From NCBI GenBank assembly GCA_029990175.1, contig JARKIP010000053.1, forward strand, positions 13,472,001 to 13,536,000: a stretch of DNA of 64,000 bases, given 5' to 3'. The DNA is from Petunia secreta (Eukaryota; Streptophyta; Magnoliopsida; Solanales; Solanaceae). Positions 12,671-23,591 of the stretch are shown in pieces. The notes under the pieces were generated by a model, which had not been told where the DNA came from, searched no databases, and saw only the letters and a program-made list of their open reading frames with translations. The position numbers and the translations under genes were made by a program. Position 1 is the stretch's first letter. Every line of letters starts with the position of its first letter.

Positions 12671-12936
12671 CTCCTTCTGTCCCAATTTATGTGTCACACT
12701 TTCTTTTTTGGTCTGTCCAAAAAAGAATATCACATTTCTTAATTTATCAATTATTTAATGCACTATCTATATTTTACCCCTATTGGGTCCTACTTACTTT
12801 AAAAGTTACCAACAACTTTTTAATTAATCCAATTTTCTATCTCTTACTTTTTCAATGATAAATTTGAACATTTACAAAGTCAACTTATATTTCTTAAACT
12901 CCGTGCCGAGTCAAATAACACAACATAAATTGGGAG
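12671..12936. mobile_element. Stowaway-like MITE
   Basis: The left terminus CTCCTTCTGTCCCAATTTAT and the right terminus ATAAATTGGGAG are inverted copies. Both ends abut a TA dinucleotide (12669-12670 and 12937-12938), the Tc1/mariner target. Size is 266 bp with no coding capacity. Confidence 0.8.
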
Positions 12937-12938
12937 TA

Positions 12939-13632
12939 TATAAATTTATGGATAGTACATGTTACCTATTTTGATGATTATCATAATTGAAGAAGTTTTT
13001 TGCATTTCTTTTGAGGTTAACATATGCGTAATCGATTCTACCATCCCAAATCCAAATACTTTGGTTTGAATAGCCTGAATCCATGCATGATAGAGTAAGT
13101 GAATAAGTGTTTTTCACGAAATATTTTTATTCTTATAACTCAAACTCAAATTTTTTTATTATGAGATTTCAACCACTTTACCACGGCTCTCTAGCGTGTT
13201 GACATAATTTTCAAGACTCTAATATGACGTGATCAATCATTTGCTATATCCAATCCCCTGACCCCATATCTTTCTTTGTTCAACTCTTTCGTAGAACAAA
13301 ACGATAAAATAAATAAAACTAGCAGGAAAAAGAAAAAAGCCTGACCCCATATCTTCCTTTTTTTATTACTCCTGTGGTATAATGTTGCGGCTAAGCACCC
13401 GACAACCAAAAATGTAGCAGACCTTTTTCTTTAGAAATGATGATAGTACGATTATCAAGAATTAATAACTACAATACTAGTACTAAATTAGAAAATTAAC
13501 TTGCATTTTAAACATACTAAATGTAGAGTCTCGTCAATTGCAGTTCTTTTGACATTCTGTCGCAAGTCATTGAGATTTTAATCGCAATATTCTAGTGGTT
13601 TTTGCTTATTCAGACAAAGAGACAATAGTAAT
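12939..13632. other. Intergenic, no gene recognised
   Basis: AT-rich sequence up to the insertion site of the next retrotransposon. Nothing recognised. Confidence 0.5.
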
Positions 13633-13637
13633 GAATG

Positions 13638-14170
13638 TGTATTGGGTAAAAATCGACCCGCGATGATTCGCATCGGTCATACAAATCTGATAACGACCAA
13701 ACACGTATCAACAAGACAAGCGCCGAAGCGATTGAGTAAATCGCCGAGGTCGCTACCGAAGGTGAGCCTGAGCTTCGGTAACAGCCACCTCGGTCAAACA
13801 GCAGGGCATCACCATCGAGGCTATTTATCCGCGCCTGGGGGAATCCCCCGGTTCAAGCGGCTCTGCAGCCCACTACTTCAGCCCACTAACTCCTCCATTA
13901 ATGCCAAGAACATGGGTCAAAGCATGACTGATAGTGGAGAACGTGGGCAAGGCCCCTAGGCCTATAAATAGCACTTCATTTTGTATGATTGGGATCCATA
14001 AATTGGTACTGAAACTCTGCCCAAATTTGTACTCACAATCATATATTGAAATACCATTATTTTTCCGCATTTACATCTTTTTCGTGTGTTTATTCAACTT
14101 TGATACGAAGAATTGCTTATATTCGAATCCAAATTCGATTTGTAATCCTAAACTGATTTAGGCCCATACA
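13638..14170 (+). repeat. Element 1 5' LTR
   Basis: Starts TGTATTGGGTAAAAATCGAC and ends GGCCCATACA. It aligns over its whole length to 23592-24145 but lacks about 20 bases present there. Confidence 0.95.
13961..13971 (+). promoter_or_regulatory. TATA box in element 1 LTR
   Basis: CCTATAAATAG sits about 200 bases before the LTR end, the expected place for the U3/R promoter. The 3' LTR has the same site with one change (CCTATAAATAA, near 23938). Confidence 0.65.
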
Positions 14171-14172
14171 AA

Positions 14173-14191
14173 TTGGCGCCGTCTGTGGGGA
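14173..14191 (+). other. Element 1 primer-binding site
   Basis: TTGGCGCCGTCTGTGGGGA begins two bases after the LTR. This is the tRNA-complementary primer site used by many plant gypsy elements of this group; the tRNA (probably Asp) is from memory. Confidence 0.8.
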
Positions 14192-14260
14192 TATAAGCAG
14201 TAGCGCTTTGTTCCAAAGTTTCACGTCCGTTTTCATCAAAGCTTACGATTCAACAACGTT

Positions 14261-15340
14261 ATGGCTGACAATGGCGGTAACAATAGTGAACGGGCTGACG
14301 TTCTGTTGAACCAACAGCCCATCTCACCAATGACAACTGAAGAGTTCCAGATTTATGTTGTCACTACGTTAAGAGCTCTCCAAAATAGACAGGATGAGCA
14401 AGCTAACATTAACGCTGAGTTCCGCGCTTCGTTGGAAGCGAGGAACAGTGCTGCACCGAACAGCACCCAGCCTTCGGCTCCTGGTGGAGGCATCCCGCTC
14501 TTCGTTCCTACGGGCGCGATAACAGGGGGACCTCATAACGGGGCCACGTCTGGGGGCTCGGGGAACAATCCAACTACAACGCCGCACTTCGGGACGATTC
14601 CCACCGTGGCTGAAACAGCGTCCTCGGTTGACGTTGAAAAGATGAGCAGGGAAATCGAGGCTCGCATCGAGGCGCGCGTGGAAAAGCGTCTCGAGGGCGT
14701 GCCGGGGATAACCAAGGCGGAAGACGACCTCGATATTGATCAATACAGGGAGCTGCCCTTCAAGCCCGAAGCGGCTCCAGCCCCAACTCCAAAGGGCTTC
14801 AAACTCATGTTCTTGAAGAAATATGATGGGACTACCGATCCCAAAGAACACATAAGAGAATATATGGCAATGGTGAAGAGCAACGACTTAACGGCTATAC
14901 AGCTCGAGTCAATGTTCTTGAATAAATTTGGCGAGTCCTTGGAGAAGGGGGCTCTACGGTTGTATATGTGCTTGCCAGCGGGGTCGATTTCCACATTTAA
15001 AGAAATGTCTAGCGCCTTCATCAAAGCGCACACCGGGGCTCAAAAGATCCTCCAAAGGAAGGAGGACATATGCGAAGTGAAACAAAAGCCCGGTGAACTA
15101 CTCAAAGAATTTCTTGAGCGATTCCACGCCGAGCGCATGGAATTACCTCGGATGGACGATACCTTGGCCATCATGGCATTTGAAAAAGGTATCAATATTC
15201 GCAATTCTGACGCCGCCGCTGAATTGCGAAAAGAACTCCAACAATATCAGGTCCTAACATGGGAGGATCTGCACAGGCGCACTTACTCCAAAATTAGATT
15301 GGAGGAGGCTGAATTCAAAAGCCAAGGTTATCATCAATGA
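14261..15340 (+). CDS. Element 1 Gag polyprotein, main part
   Basis: A 359-residue open frame starting 70 bases after the primer site with MADNGGNNSERADVL. Residues 1-110 are low complexity, rich in Asn, Gly, Pro and Thr. Residues 125-150 form a charged helix (EIEARIEARVEKRLEG). From about 180 it reads as the retrotransposon gag domain, with KKYDGTTDPKEHIREYM, FIKAHTGAQKILQ and ELLKEFLERFHAERMEL. It would form the virus-like particle shell. It stops at a TGA (15338-15340), but the same frame continues downstream with gag-like sequence, so this stop is probably a mutation rather than the natural end. Confidence 0.85.
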   Translation: MADNGGNNSERADVLLNQQPISPMTTEEFQIYVVTTLRALQNRQDEQANINAEFRASLEARNSAAPNSTQPSAPGGGIPLFVPTGAITGGPHNGATSGGSGNNPTTTPHFGTIPTVAETASSVDVEKMSREIEARIEARVEKRLEGVPGITKAEDDLDIDQYRELPFKPEAAPAPTPKGFKLMFLKKYDGTTDPKEHIREYMAMVKSNDLTAIQLESMFLNKFGESLEKGALRLYMCLPAGSISTFKEMSSAFIKAHTGAQKILQRKEDICEVKQKPGELLKEFLERFHAERMELPRMDDTLAIMAFEKGINIRNSDAAAELRKELQQYQVLTWEDLHRRTYSKIRLEEAEFKSQGYHQ

Positions 15341-16590
15341 AACCGAGGCGAATCTTCGCATTGCGTCGAGGCATCGCGAAGCAACCCGAAGGGGAGGTAT
15401 GAGTCGTATACCTCGACAAGGCAGCATGTCAGCCAAAGGCTGGGAAACTCCTTCGGTAATTCATACCCAAATTCACACATAAGCCAAAGGCTCGGAGGGA
15501 AGGTTCAACCCAATACAAACCAAAGAAATCCCTCAAGCTCAGCTTCGGCTCCAAAAATGGATCTACCTCGGATCCAAGACTACAACTTCAACATATCGAC
15601 CTCGGAGCTGGTCAATGTAGTCAAAGGGACTGCCGGGGTAAGGGTTCCCAAAGACATGAGGACCCCGGCAGACTAAAGAGACCACAATCTGCACTGTGAA
15701 TTCCACGCAGATTATGGCCATAGGACCGAGGATTGCAAAGCTTTGCATCTCGAGGTAGCTCACTTGCTGAAGAAGGGAGTCTTGGCTAACTTCCTTACTG
15801 ACAAAGGGAAAGATAATTTCTCCAAGAGCCGAGGCGATGGACAACCACCTCGGGCTCCACCCCCGGAGAGAGTAGTGAATGTCGTTACCGGGGGATCAGA
15901 GGTGAACGGCGTAAATTTCGCCGCGGCCAAGAAATTCGCCAAGCTATCCATCACCATGGAGTATAGAACCCGAGTTGGCGGCTCGGGTAAAGACATTGTT
16001 TTGACGATGATGACTGTGATGGGATGATGTTCCCCCATCACGACGCTTTGGTCATCATGTTGAGAATCAACGACTCTGACATCAAAAGAGTCTTGATTGA
16101 CCCCGGTAGCTCAGTCAATATAATCAGCTACGGGGCTGTTAAGAAAATGTTGCTGAAAGGGGAAGTTGTCCCCAAATCAACAGTGTTAGCCGGCTTCAAC
16201 AACTCTACGGAGAAGACGTTGGGTGAGATCACACTCAAGACATTCGCCGAGGGGGTTATTAAAGAAACACTGTTCTAAGTCATGCTCGAGGATTTGGCCT
16301 ACAATGTGATCCTCGGAAGGCCATGGATCAATGGAAGCTGTCCCCTCCACCTTGCATCAAGTGATTAAATTCCCTACACCTTGGGGAGTTCGATCAATCA
16401 AAGGGGAGCAACGAGTAGCGAGGGAGTGCTATTCGGTTGCATTAAAGAGTGGAGTCGCCCCGATTGGGCCAAAGCAATAGCAACGACAACAACCGGGTTC
16501 AAGCGGGGAGGACGCCCTAGGAGAAGTCGAAAAGATTCCAGCTTGTATTCAAGAGCCTCGGAAGCAAAAAGCCGAGGACTCAACCGTTGA
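15341..16590 (+). pseudogene. Element 1 Gag C-terminus and protease, broken
   Basis: Continues from gag with a zinc-knuckle-like HCEFHADYGHRTEDC near 15690-15737, interrupted by a TAG at about 15675. After a frame change at about 16020, the protease reads KRVLIDPGSSVNIISYGAV, with the aspartate of the DxG-type catalytic loop (here DPGSS), and later VILGRPWING. This retropepsin would cut the polyprotein. A TAA splits the protease between KETLF and VMLED (16276-16278), and the 3' part up to RT has further frame changes. Confidence 0.75.
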
Positions 16591-16594
16591 AGAA

Positions 16595-17610
16595 TTGGAA
16601 TCTTTCACCCTATCGAAAGATTTCCCCGATAGAAAAGTGTTTGTCGGCTCGGAGTTGGACCCGGAGTCGAAAAAGGCAATTATCGAAGTTTTGAAGTCCA
16701 ACCATGACTGTTTTGCTTGGTCCCATTCAGACATGACGGGTATTGATCCGGAGATCATGACTCACAAGCTGAATGTGGACCCAAAATTCACCCCGGTAAA
16801 GCAGAAGAAAAGACCTCATGCCGGGGTAAAAAAGAAGGCGATCGAGGATGAAACCACCAAGCTACAGGAAAATGGTTTCATAAGAGAGGTGAAATACCCC
16901 GAATGGCTGGCCAATGTGGTGGTCGTACCGAAGAAGAATGGCAAGTGGAGAATGTGTGTAGACTACACCGACTTAAACAAAGCTTGCCCCCAAAGACTCA
17001 TATCCATTGCCACAAATTGACAGGTTAATAGACTCCACGGCTGGACACAAACTATTGACCTTCTTGGATGCATATTCGGGCTACAATCAGATCCTCATGG
17101 ACCCAAAGGACGAAGAGAAGACCTCGTTCATCACCGACCGAGGTACTTTCTATTATAAGGTGATGCCCTTCGGTCTGAAGAACGCCGGGGCGACCTACCA
17201 AAGATTGGTATGTCGCATGTTTAAAGAATATATTGGGAAGTCTATGGAGGTCTACATAGACGATATGATCATCAAATCGATCCAAATGGAGGATCATTTG
17301 AGTCATCTGAGGGAAGCCTTTGCTGTTTTGAGACAATACGGCATGAAATTGAACCCTGAGAAGTGCGCCTTCGGTGTTGGATCAGGCAAATTCTTGGGAT
17401 TCATTGTCTCTGAACGAGGAATCGAGGCCAACCCAGACAAAATCAAAGCCATTGAAGAGATCCCCGAGGAGCTGACCGGGGTGAAAGAAGTTCAACGCTT
17501 GACTGGCTGAGTCGCCGCTTTGAGTCGATTTATCTCAAGGTCCTCGGAGCGATGCCACAAGTTCTTCAACGTTTTTAGAAAAAAACAATCACTTCGAATG
17601 GACACCGGAG
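16595..17610 (+). pseudogene. Element 1 reverse transcriptase, frameshifted
   Basis: The frame at 16595 gives HDCFAWSHSDMTGIDPE, then YPEWLANVVVVPKKNGKWRM and VDYTDLNKACP. There it shifts because a run of five C (about 16986-16990) replaces the expected four. The next frame resumes at PQIDRLID with FLDAYSGYNQILMDPKDEEK, MPFGLKNAGATYQRLV and the catalytic YIDDMIIKS (near 17252). A TGA at 17508-17510 then interrupts the connection domain, and the 17520-17620 stretch carries more breaks. The polymerase copies the element RNA into DNA in the cytoplasmic particle. Confidence 0.9.
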
Positions 17611-17620
17611 TGTAACACAA

Positions 17621-18790
17621 GTGTTGAAAGATTTGAAACAATATTTGGCTAACGCACCGTTGCTTGCCAAGCCAAAAGAAGGTGAAACATTGCTGGTCTA
17701 CTTGGCCGTGTCCGAGGTGTCTGTCAGCGTTGTGTTGGTTCGGGAGGAAGATGGCAAGCAGCAGCCCATCTACTATGTGAGCAAGACACTCCTCGACGCT
17801 GAAACCAGGTACCCGCACTTGGAAAAATTAGCACTTGCTCTGCTTGTCACTGCTAGGAGACTACGACCCTATTTCCAATGCCATCCAATAGCGGTAGTTT
17901 CAACCTTCCCTTTAAGGAGTATATTGCATAAACCTGAGTTATCAGGGAGGTTATCAAAATGGGCGGTAGAGTTGAGCGACTATGATATCACCTATCAACC
18001 TCGGACTGCCATTAAGTCTCAAGTCTCGGCAGACTTCGTGGCTGATTTTCGTATTGGATTTTGCCCGAGGCGGAAAAGGAAAACTCTATGGCAAAAGGAA
18101 CCTCCTCGGGATTATGGATACTTCACACCGATGGAGCAATAAACTCCAAAGGTTCAGGGTTAGGCATAGTCTTGAGAACACCCACCGGGGAGAAAGTCAG
18201 GCACTCGGTTCGGTTCAAGAAAGTGACCAACAATGAGGCGGAATATGAGGCAGCTTTAGCGGGTTTGGAGCTGGCTAAAGAAATGGGGGTTGAAAGAATC
18301 GAAATGAGGTGTGACTCACAGTTGGTAGTGAACCAGGTCCTCGGTGATTATATGGCTCGGGAGCCCAGAATGCAATTATACTTGGATCGAGCACAAAGAA
18401 TCTTGGCCCAATTCCAAGAATTGCAAGTTAAACAAGTGCCTCGGGAGGAAAATACCGAGGCTGATGCTCTGGCAAATCTTGGTTCGGCGATTGACGAAGC
18501 TCACTCGGGGACTGACTCAGTGGTTCGGCTGCTGTCCGCACAAATGAGAGAGATGAAGTTGCAGGTCAACTCAGTGGACAACCGATGGGATTGGCGAAGT
18601 AAGTTCATCTCCTACTTCGACTCGGGGACTGTCCCCCAAGACAAAAAAGAAGCAAAGAAGTTAAGGACCCAAGCAGCCTCGTATCACTTGATCGAGGGTA
18701 ATCTGTATAAAAGGTTATATTGCGGCCCGATGGCCAAATGTTTGGGTCCCGATGAGGCAAGATACGTGATGGCCGAAGTGCACGAAGGCG
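17621..18790 (+). pseudogene. Element 1 RNase H and second (archaeal-type) RNase H
   Basis: The first frame (17621-18142) is the RT-linked RNase H-like domain: LLVYLAVSEVSVSVVLVREE, YYVSKTLLDAETRYPHLEK and WAVELSDYDITYQPRT. The second (18061 onward) is a separate RNase H fold with all four acidic positions visible: LHTDGAINSKGSG, NNEAEYEAALAG, RCDSQLVV and ENTEADALANLG. Two RNase H domains in tandem are a hallmark of Tat-lineage elements. The frames overlap, so at least one frameshift joins them. The second domain itself is unbroken. Confidence 0.88.
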
Positions 18791-19833
18791 AGTGTGGCAA
18801 TCACCTGGGGGGGGGGGGAAGTCCTTGGTGCGTAAGTTATTAAGAGCTGGGTATTATTGGCCTACAATCAGTGCCGATGTGAAAGCCTTCGTGCAAATAT
18901 GTGATAAATGCCAACGCCATGGGCGAATGATCCACCAACAGGCCGAGCCTCTACACTCAGTGGTATCACCATAGCCCTTCATGAAATGGGGGATGGACAT
19001 TGTTGAACCATTGCCCAAAGGAAAAGATGGTGTTCGCTTCATTTTTAGTGCTAACCGATTACTTCACGAAATGGGTGGAAGCAGCGGCTCTCACCGAGGT
19101 AAAGCAAAAACAAGTAATTGACTTCATCAAAAAGAACATCATCTACAGGTTCGGCGTTCCAAGAGAGATTGCTTGTGACAACGGTAAGCAATTCATGGGG
19201 GCAGCCATCACTGATTTCTTCAAGCAGTGGGGGATCAAAAGAATTGCCTCGACTCCTTACCACCCAAGTGCCAATGGCCAAGCTGAGTCTTGAAATAGAA
19301 TAATAATTGAAAATCTCAAGAAAAGACTCGATGAGAAAAAAGGCCCTTGGCCCGAGGAGCTGCCCGGGCTGCTATGGGCCATGCAAACGACGGAGAAGAA
19401 CAGCACCGGTGAGACTCCTTTTTCACTTGCTTATGGCATGGACTCCCTCATCCTCGTAGAAGTGGGCGAACCAAGCCTTCGGTACGCCCACACTGCCGAG
19501 GATGCAAACCAAGAGGCAATGCGCATAGAATTGGATCTGCTCGAGGAAAAAAGAGAATTAGCTTTGGTTCGGCTAGTTGCCTAAAAAAGGCAGATCGAGG
19601 CGTACCTCAATAGGAAAGAAAAACTCAGGGACTTCAAAGTTGGAGACTACGTGCTAAAAACTACAAACCAATCAACAAAGGAAGACAACGGGGGAAAGCT
19701 TGTTGCAAATTGGGAAGGAACCTACAGAGTCAAAGCAATCATTGGAAAGGGGTCTTATCAAATTGAGAATCTGCAAGGAGAGCCCGAACCTTTGAATTGG
19801 AATATCTCCAATCTTAAGCGGTACTACTTCTAG
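18765..19833 (+). pseudogene. Element 1 integrase, broken
   Basis: The HHCC zinc domain spans VHEGECGNH to CDKCQRHG but is shifted by a run of twelve G at 18807-18818. The catalytic core shows LTDYFTKWVEAAALTE (first Asp), EIACDNGKQFMG (second Asp) and YHPSANGQAES (Glu). A TGA replaces the codon right after QAES. Another stop (near 19582) precedes the C-terminal region VGDYVLKT...KLVANWEGTYRV, which ends at 19833. It would insert the cDNA. The active-site residues survive although the frame does not. Confidence 0.88.
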
Positions 19834-20594
19834 TAGAGGTAAATACTTTTCAGTCTTTTTAAATTCATCAACAGCCCCGAGCCGCACAACGCTCTCGTGG
19901 CAACGATTGAAATGTACTAACTTGCTCCTCGTTCTATCTTTTTGCTTGACCTTTTCAGAAAGCGAACCGAACGATTTCCAGTGCTCGGATCTTCATCAAG
20001 ATTCACTACCGAACACTAGGGGGGAGTGAGAAGGGTTGATACCGAGGTCGACATCGAGCCTCTCAACCGAAGCTTATCTATCCGACAACCGGGGACTCAC
20101 GCCCGGGGAATAGATTTAGTACATTGTAAATTAGCCCGATATCGACATATTGTCAATTTGCTTTTATTGAAAATTTGTTTTTCACCCAAGGTCCGCTTCG
20201 ACTTGGTTCTATGTAAATAGCCGATTTCTGGCTCGGTGATATCAATAAAATGACTTTGATCTCATCTATTTTATGTGTGTAAATCTTGCACCCCGAAGCT
20301 TCACAATGCATCGACTCGAGAACGAGACGTCGTTCTAAGTTTGCATCGATTAAATTCAATTAAGTCTTGCATGCATGTTATTTATTTTTAACAGGGTGTT
20401 CGGTATATAGAAAAACCAACACTCGAAATAAAGGCACAAATGATCTTTCATTAAAAAAGCCCGAAGGCTGAGAATATTTACATTCTAAAATGACCCGAAG
20501 GTCCAAAACACAAGCATAAAAGCCCAAAGGCTTACAAAACAATGCTACCAGAAGTCTATGCCTCGGGAGAACCACCTCCATCCTCGGAGCCCCC
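19834..20594. other. Spacer between integrase and the antisense gene of element 1
   Basis: The sense pol frame and the antisense gene converge here. No conserved ORF was found. Words such as CCGAGG persist, so it belongs to the element. Confidence 0.6.
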
Positions 20595-23210
20595 CTAGGC
20601 GCCTTCATCATCTTCTTCATCTTCATCGCCGCTCGAGGCCTCACTTGATGGGAGTTCATCAATGATTGCTTGGGCTTCTGCCGATTTGACCTCGGCTCTT
20701 GCAATCTCCTCATCCAAGTCAAACTCCCCGGCGCAGCATCGCTTGAGCAGCTTCAGCCGAGACTTGATAATGGCCCATCGCTTGTCCAGCTCGGCCCTAT
20801 TGACCTTGATTGCAGCCCTACTCTTTCGATCAGCAATCTCATCTTGAAGGGCCTCAATCTAAGCATCTTTAGCTGAAAGCTTGGAGTTCTCACTTTCCAG
20901 CTTTTTGATATGAAGCAGATGCTTCCTTAGCTGTTCGTGATGCTTTTTCGCCATCCCCACAGCCTCGGCCTTTGCTTGGGTCAACCCAGCACTTAGTCTC
21001 ACAGCCTCAGCCTCCAGCCTCGAGCGCTCAACTTGAAAGCCATCACCGAAGGCTTTGATTTTAGCCGTGGAAGCTACCTCGGCCTCATGCAAGTCGGACT
21101 GGGACCTGGACAAGTCAGTCTTCAGTACAGCTATTTGTACGTTGAAATTGTCTTTTTGCTTGTCCCATAGGCGAGCTACGCGCCGAACTTCTTCAGTCCT
21201 CGAGGACTCAACTTCGATGGCCCTCATTGATAGGATGAAACTCTGAGCAAACATTAACCAAAGAATCAGAGTCAGCCACGAACCGAAGGTAAAGATGAAT
21301 TTTTTTTAAAAGCTTAGATCGAGTGCGATGAAATTTACCCTCATAGCATTGGCGGCCATGGTATTGTATAGTTGGCCAGGGGAAAACTCCTGCACAACCT
21401 TATCCTCGGTCGGCCTCAACAAAGGCGTGAGACTCAGGATATCGCCTCGGTCACAAGCCAGCAAATTTGAAGAAATCGGCACTTCAAGATTCCGATAAGA
21501 CCCCACCGAGGATGAAATCCTCGCGGGTTCGAAGTGCGACCTAACCGCGCCGGTGCCAGCTCCTTATTCAAATGTAGCAGTGCCGGCTTCCACGACCTTG
21601 GCCTTGCCCTTAGCCTTGGCAACTGCCACCTCGGATCCAATTTCTTGATCCTCGAGGTCGATAAACTCAACCTCCTTCTGAGCTAAAGCCTCAGCAGCTG
21701 CATTGTCGGGCTCATCGATTAGCCTTCTGCGCTTCTCAACTGCTGCCTCTGGTTGGGGTGGAATTTCCACCTCGGTGCGAGGGGCCACCGAGCGGGAGGG
21801 TTTCTTTGAAGTTGCCCTCTTCCTCTTCACGCCTACGATAGTGGAAGAAATTAGAATAAGGAAGTAAAAAAGGAACGATATCCGATGAAATCAACCGACG
21901 ATGAATGTTACCTTTGGAGGTCCCTTGGCCGGGAGCTCCCTTTGAAGCCTTTGAAGACTTGGAAGCCTTCAACCCCTTATACTCTCCAGCCACCGCAGCC
22001 AGATCATCATCTGACTCGGTTTCCTCCCCATCTTTCTTTTTTTTCTCCTCCTTCTTCTTCTTCTTGCTCTTCTTGGTGTTGATAGCACGGTTTGGAAAAC
22101 CTAGTTCCGAAGGGAGAAGAATCAGCAAGGCAAAATCAAAATCTCAAAATGACCTACCAAATAAAGCACCACCAAAAACATACCATGCCTTTTACATTGC
22201 CAACCGAACTCGGCAGCCATCTTCATCCATGTCCTTTCGGGGCGTTCACGAGCCCCGGTCATAGCTCTGACCCACTCATTCAAGCCTTCAGGGGGCACGA
22301 TGTCGACCTTGTTGGCTGAAAAGATAGCAAAGAAACGAGGTCAGCTAACATGAACAAGTCACCGAGGAATGAAATGCAAAGGGAAGAGTACTTACGTGTA
22401 TTATTCCACCTTTCGGGGAAATTAGACTCGGTTGACAAAACATTTGTCTCCAACAAAATGTAACGATCACTCCAACCCCAGTCTCCGTGATCTTCGCTCT
22501 TGTGAAGGAGAGAAAACTTGCCTCGGTTGTTCAAGGCCACGACCCCGGCCTTGTGGAAGTAGGGGTAGTAAAGTGAAATGAGGTGTTGAAAGGTGAAGTC
22601 TACCATGGCCTTCGTGCTTAACCAATCCATGCACTGGACAACCCTCCAGACGCCGGGGCCAAGTTGAGCCAAACATAAGTTGTAGGCCCGGTAAAAATCA
22701 TCAATAACTCTTTTCTTCTTGCTCGGCTGTCTGAGCTTGCAGCTTCAGATCCTTGCTATTATTGAAATGGGAGGGGATTATTTGGTGAGGCTCAAGCTCT
22801 TGCTCGAGGGGAATCACTGGCCCCGAAGATCCCCCCTCGGCGACGTTCCCGCCCTCGGTCTCACCCACGGCATCATCGCCTTCGGCGTCATCGCCTTCAC
22901 CATCACCTCCGTCATCATCACCTCTGAGGATGACACCACTGAAACTACCAATCATGACGTCATCAAGCGTGGCATCATCCTCCCCCATGTCAGCCTCCTC
23001 CTCCTTCACTGCCAAGTTGCGCATAGCCCTAGACTTACGGCGCTTTAGGCCACCAACACCAGATGATACTTCTCCACCTTCCGCCGCCGTCGTCGGAACC
23101 GCCGGCGCCGCAGCAGTGATGTCGCTACTAGCAGTGGACATAGCCAGAGGCGAAATGCGCACCCTTTCACCTGAGTCACTTGAGTCTTGCCAAGAGATGG
23201 TGGTGGACAT
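20595..23210 (-). pseudogene. Antisense six-exon gene of element 1 (gypsy-transposon-type protein)
   Basis: Minus-strand exons 23210-22396, 22315-22184, 22100-21912, 21832-21339 and 21242-20595 hold one continuous protein. Introns 22395-22316, 22183-22101, 21911-21833 and 21338-21243 are 79-96 bases, all GT-AG, and every junction preserves the reading frame; a further 5' leader exon is possible. The protein begins MSTTISWQDSSDS, is Ser/Ala- and acid-rich, then has LGPGVWRVVQCMDWLS and HKAGVVALNNRG. Next come a lysine tract (KKSKKKKKEEKKKK), a basic exon and a long C-terminal coiled coil (EVRRVARLWDKQKDNFNVQI onward). Three lesions are seen: a frame change near 22700 that coincides with about 100 residues missing relative to element 2, a TGA at 21564 and a TAG at 20859. 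Function is unknown; it may belong to the 'putative gypsy type transposon' family. Confidence 0.7.
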
Positions 23211-23572
23211 GATGACAGCTTGAGATTGAAGATTTCGTGAAAGTTTGAGATTAAAGGAAGTATGAAGAATGTGTTCTTTCTTTTGACACTGTTGATCGCA
23301 CAAAGATGGAAGTGAAGGAGAAAGTTTGGTAAGGGGGTATTTATAGGTTTGGAGGAGTCAAGTGGTGAGACGTCATCATCATTATAACGTTGGGAAACCC
23401 GAAATTACGGCGTGACCGTTCGGGCAACCAACGGGAGGATGACACGTGTCCAGGAGAAATGACCTGATGGGACGCGAACCGTTGACAAATTTTGAAATAC
23501 TTGGATAAGATCAAGCCACGTCACTTTCTCGCTAAATTTTACTCCACTCCTCGGCCACCTCGGTAGGTGACC

Positions 23573-23591
23573 GAGGAGTGGAGGGACTATT
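23573..23591 (+). other. Element 1 polypurine tract
   Basis: GAGGAGTGGAGGGACTATT lies immediately before the 3' LTR and would prime plus-strand synthesis. Confidence 0.75.

Noticed and set aside
14369..14851. Long minus-strand frame opposite element 1 gag
   Set aside because: It is a shadow of the high-GC gag coding frame; it has no motif and no splice support, unlike the real antisense gene at 20595-23210.
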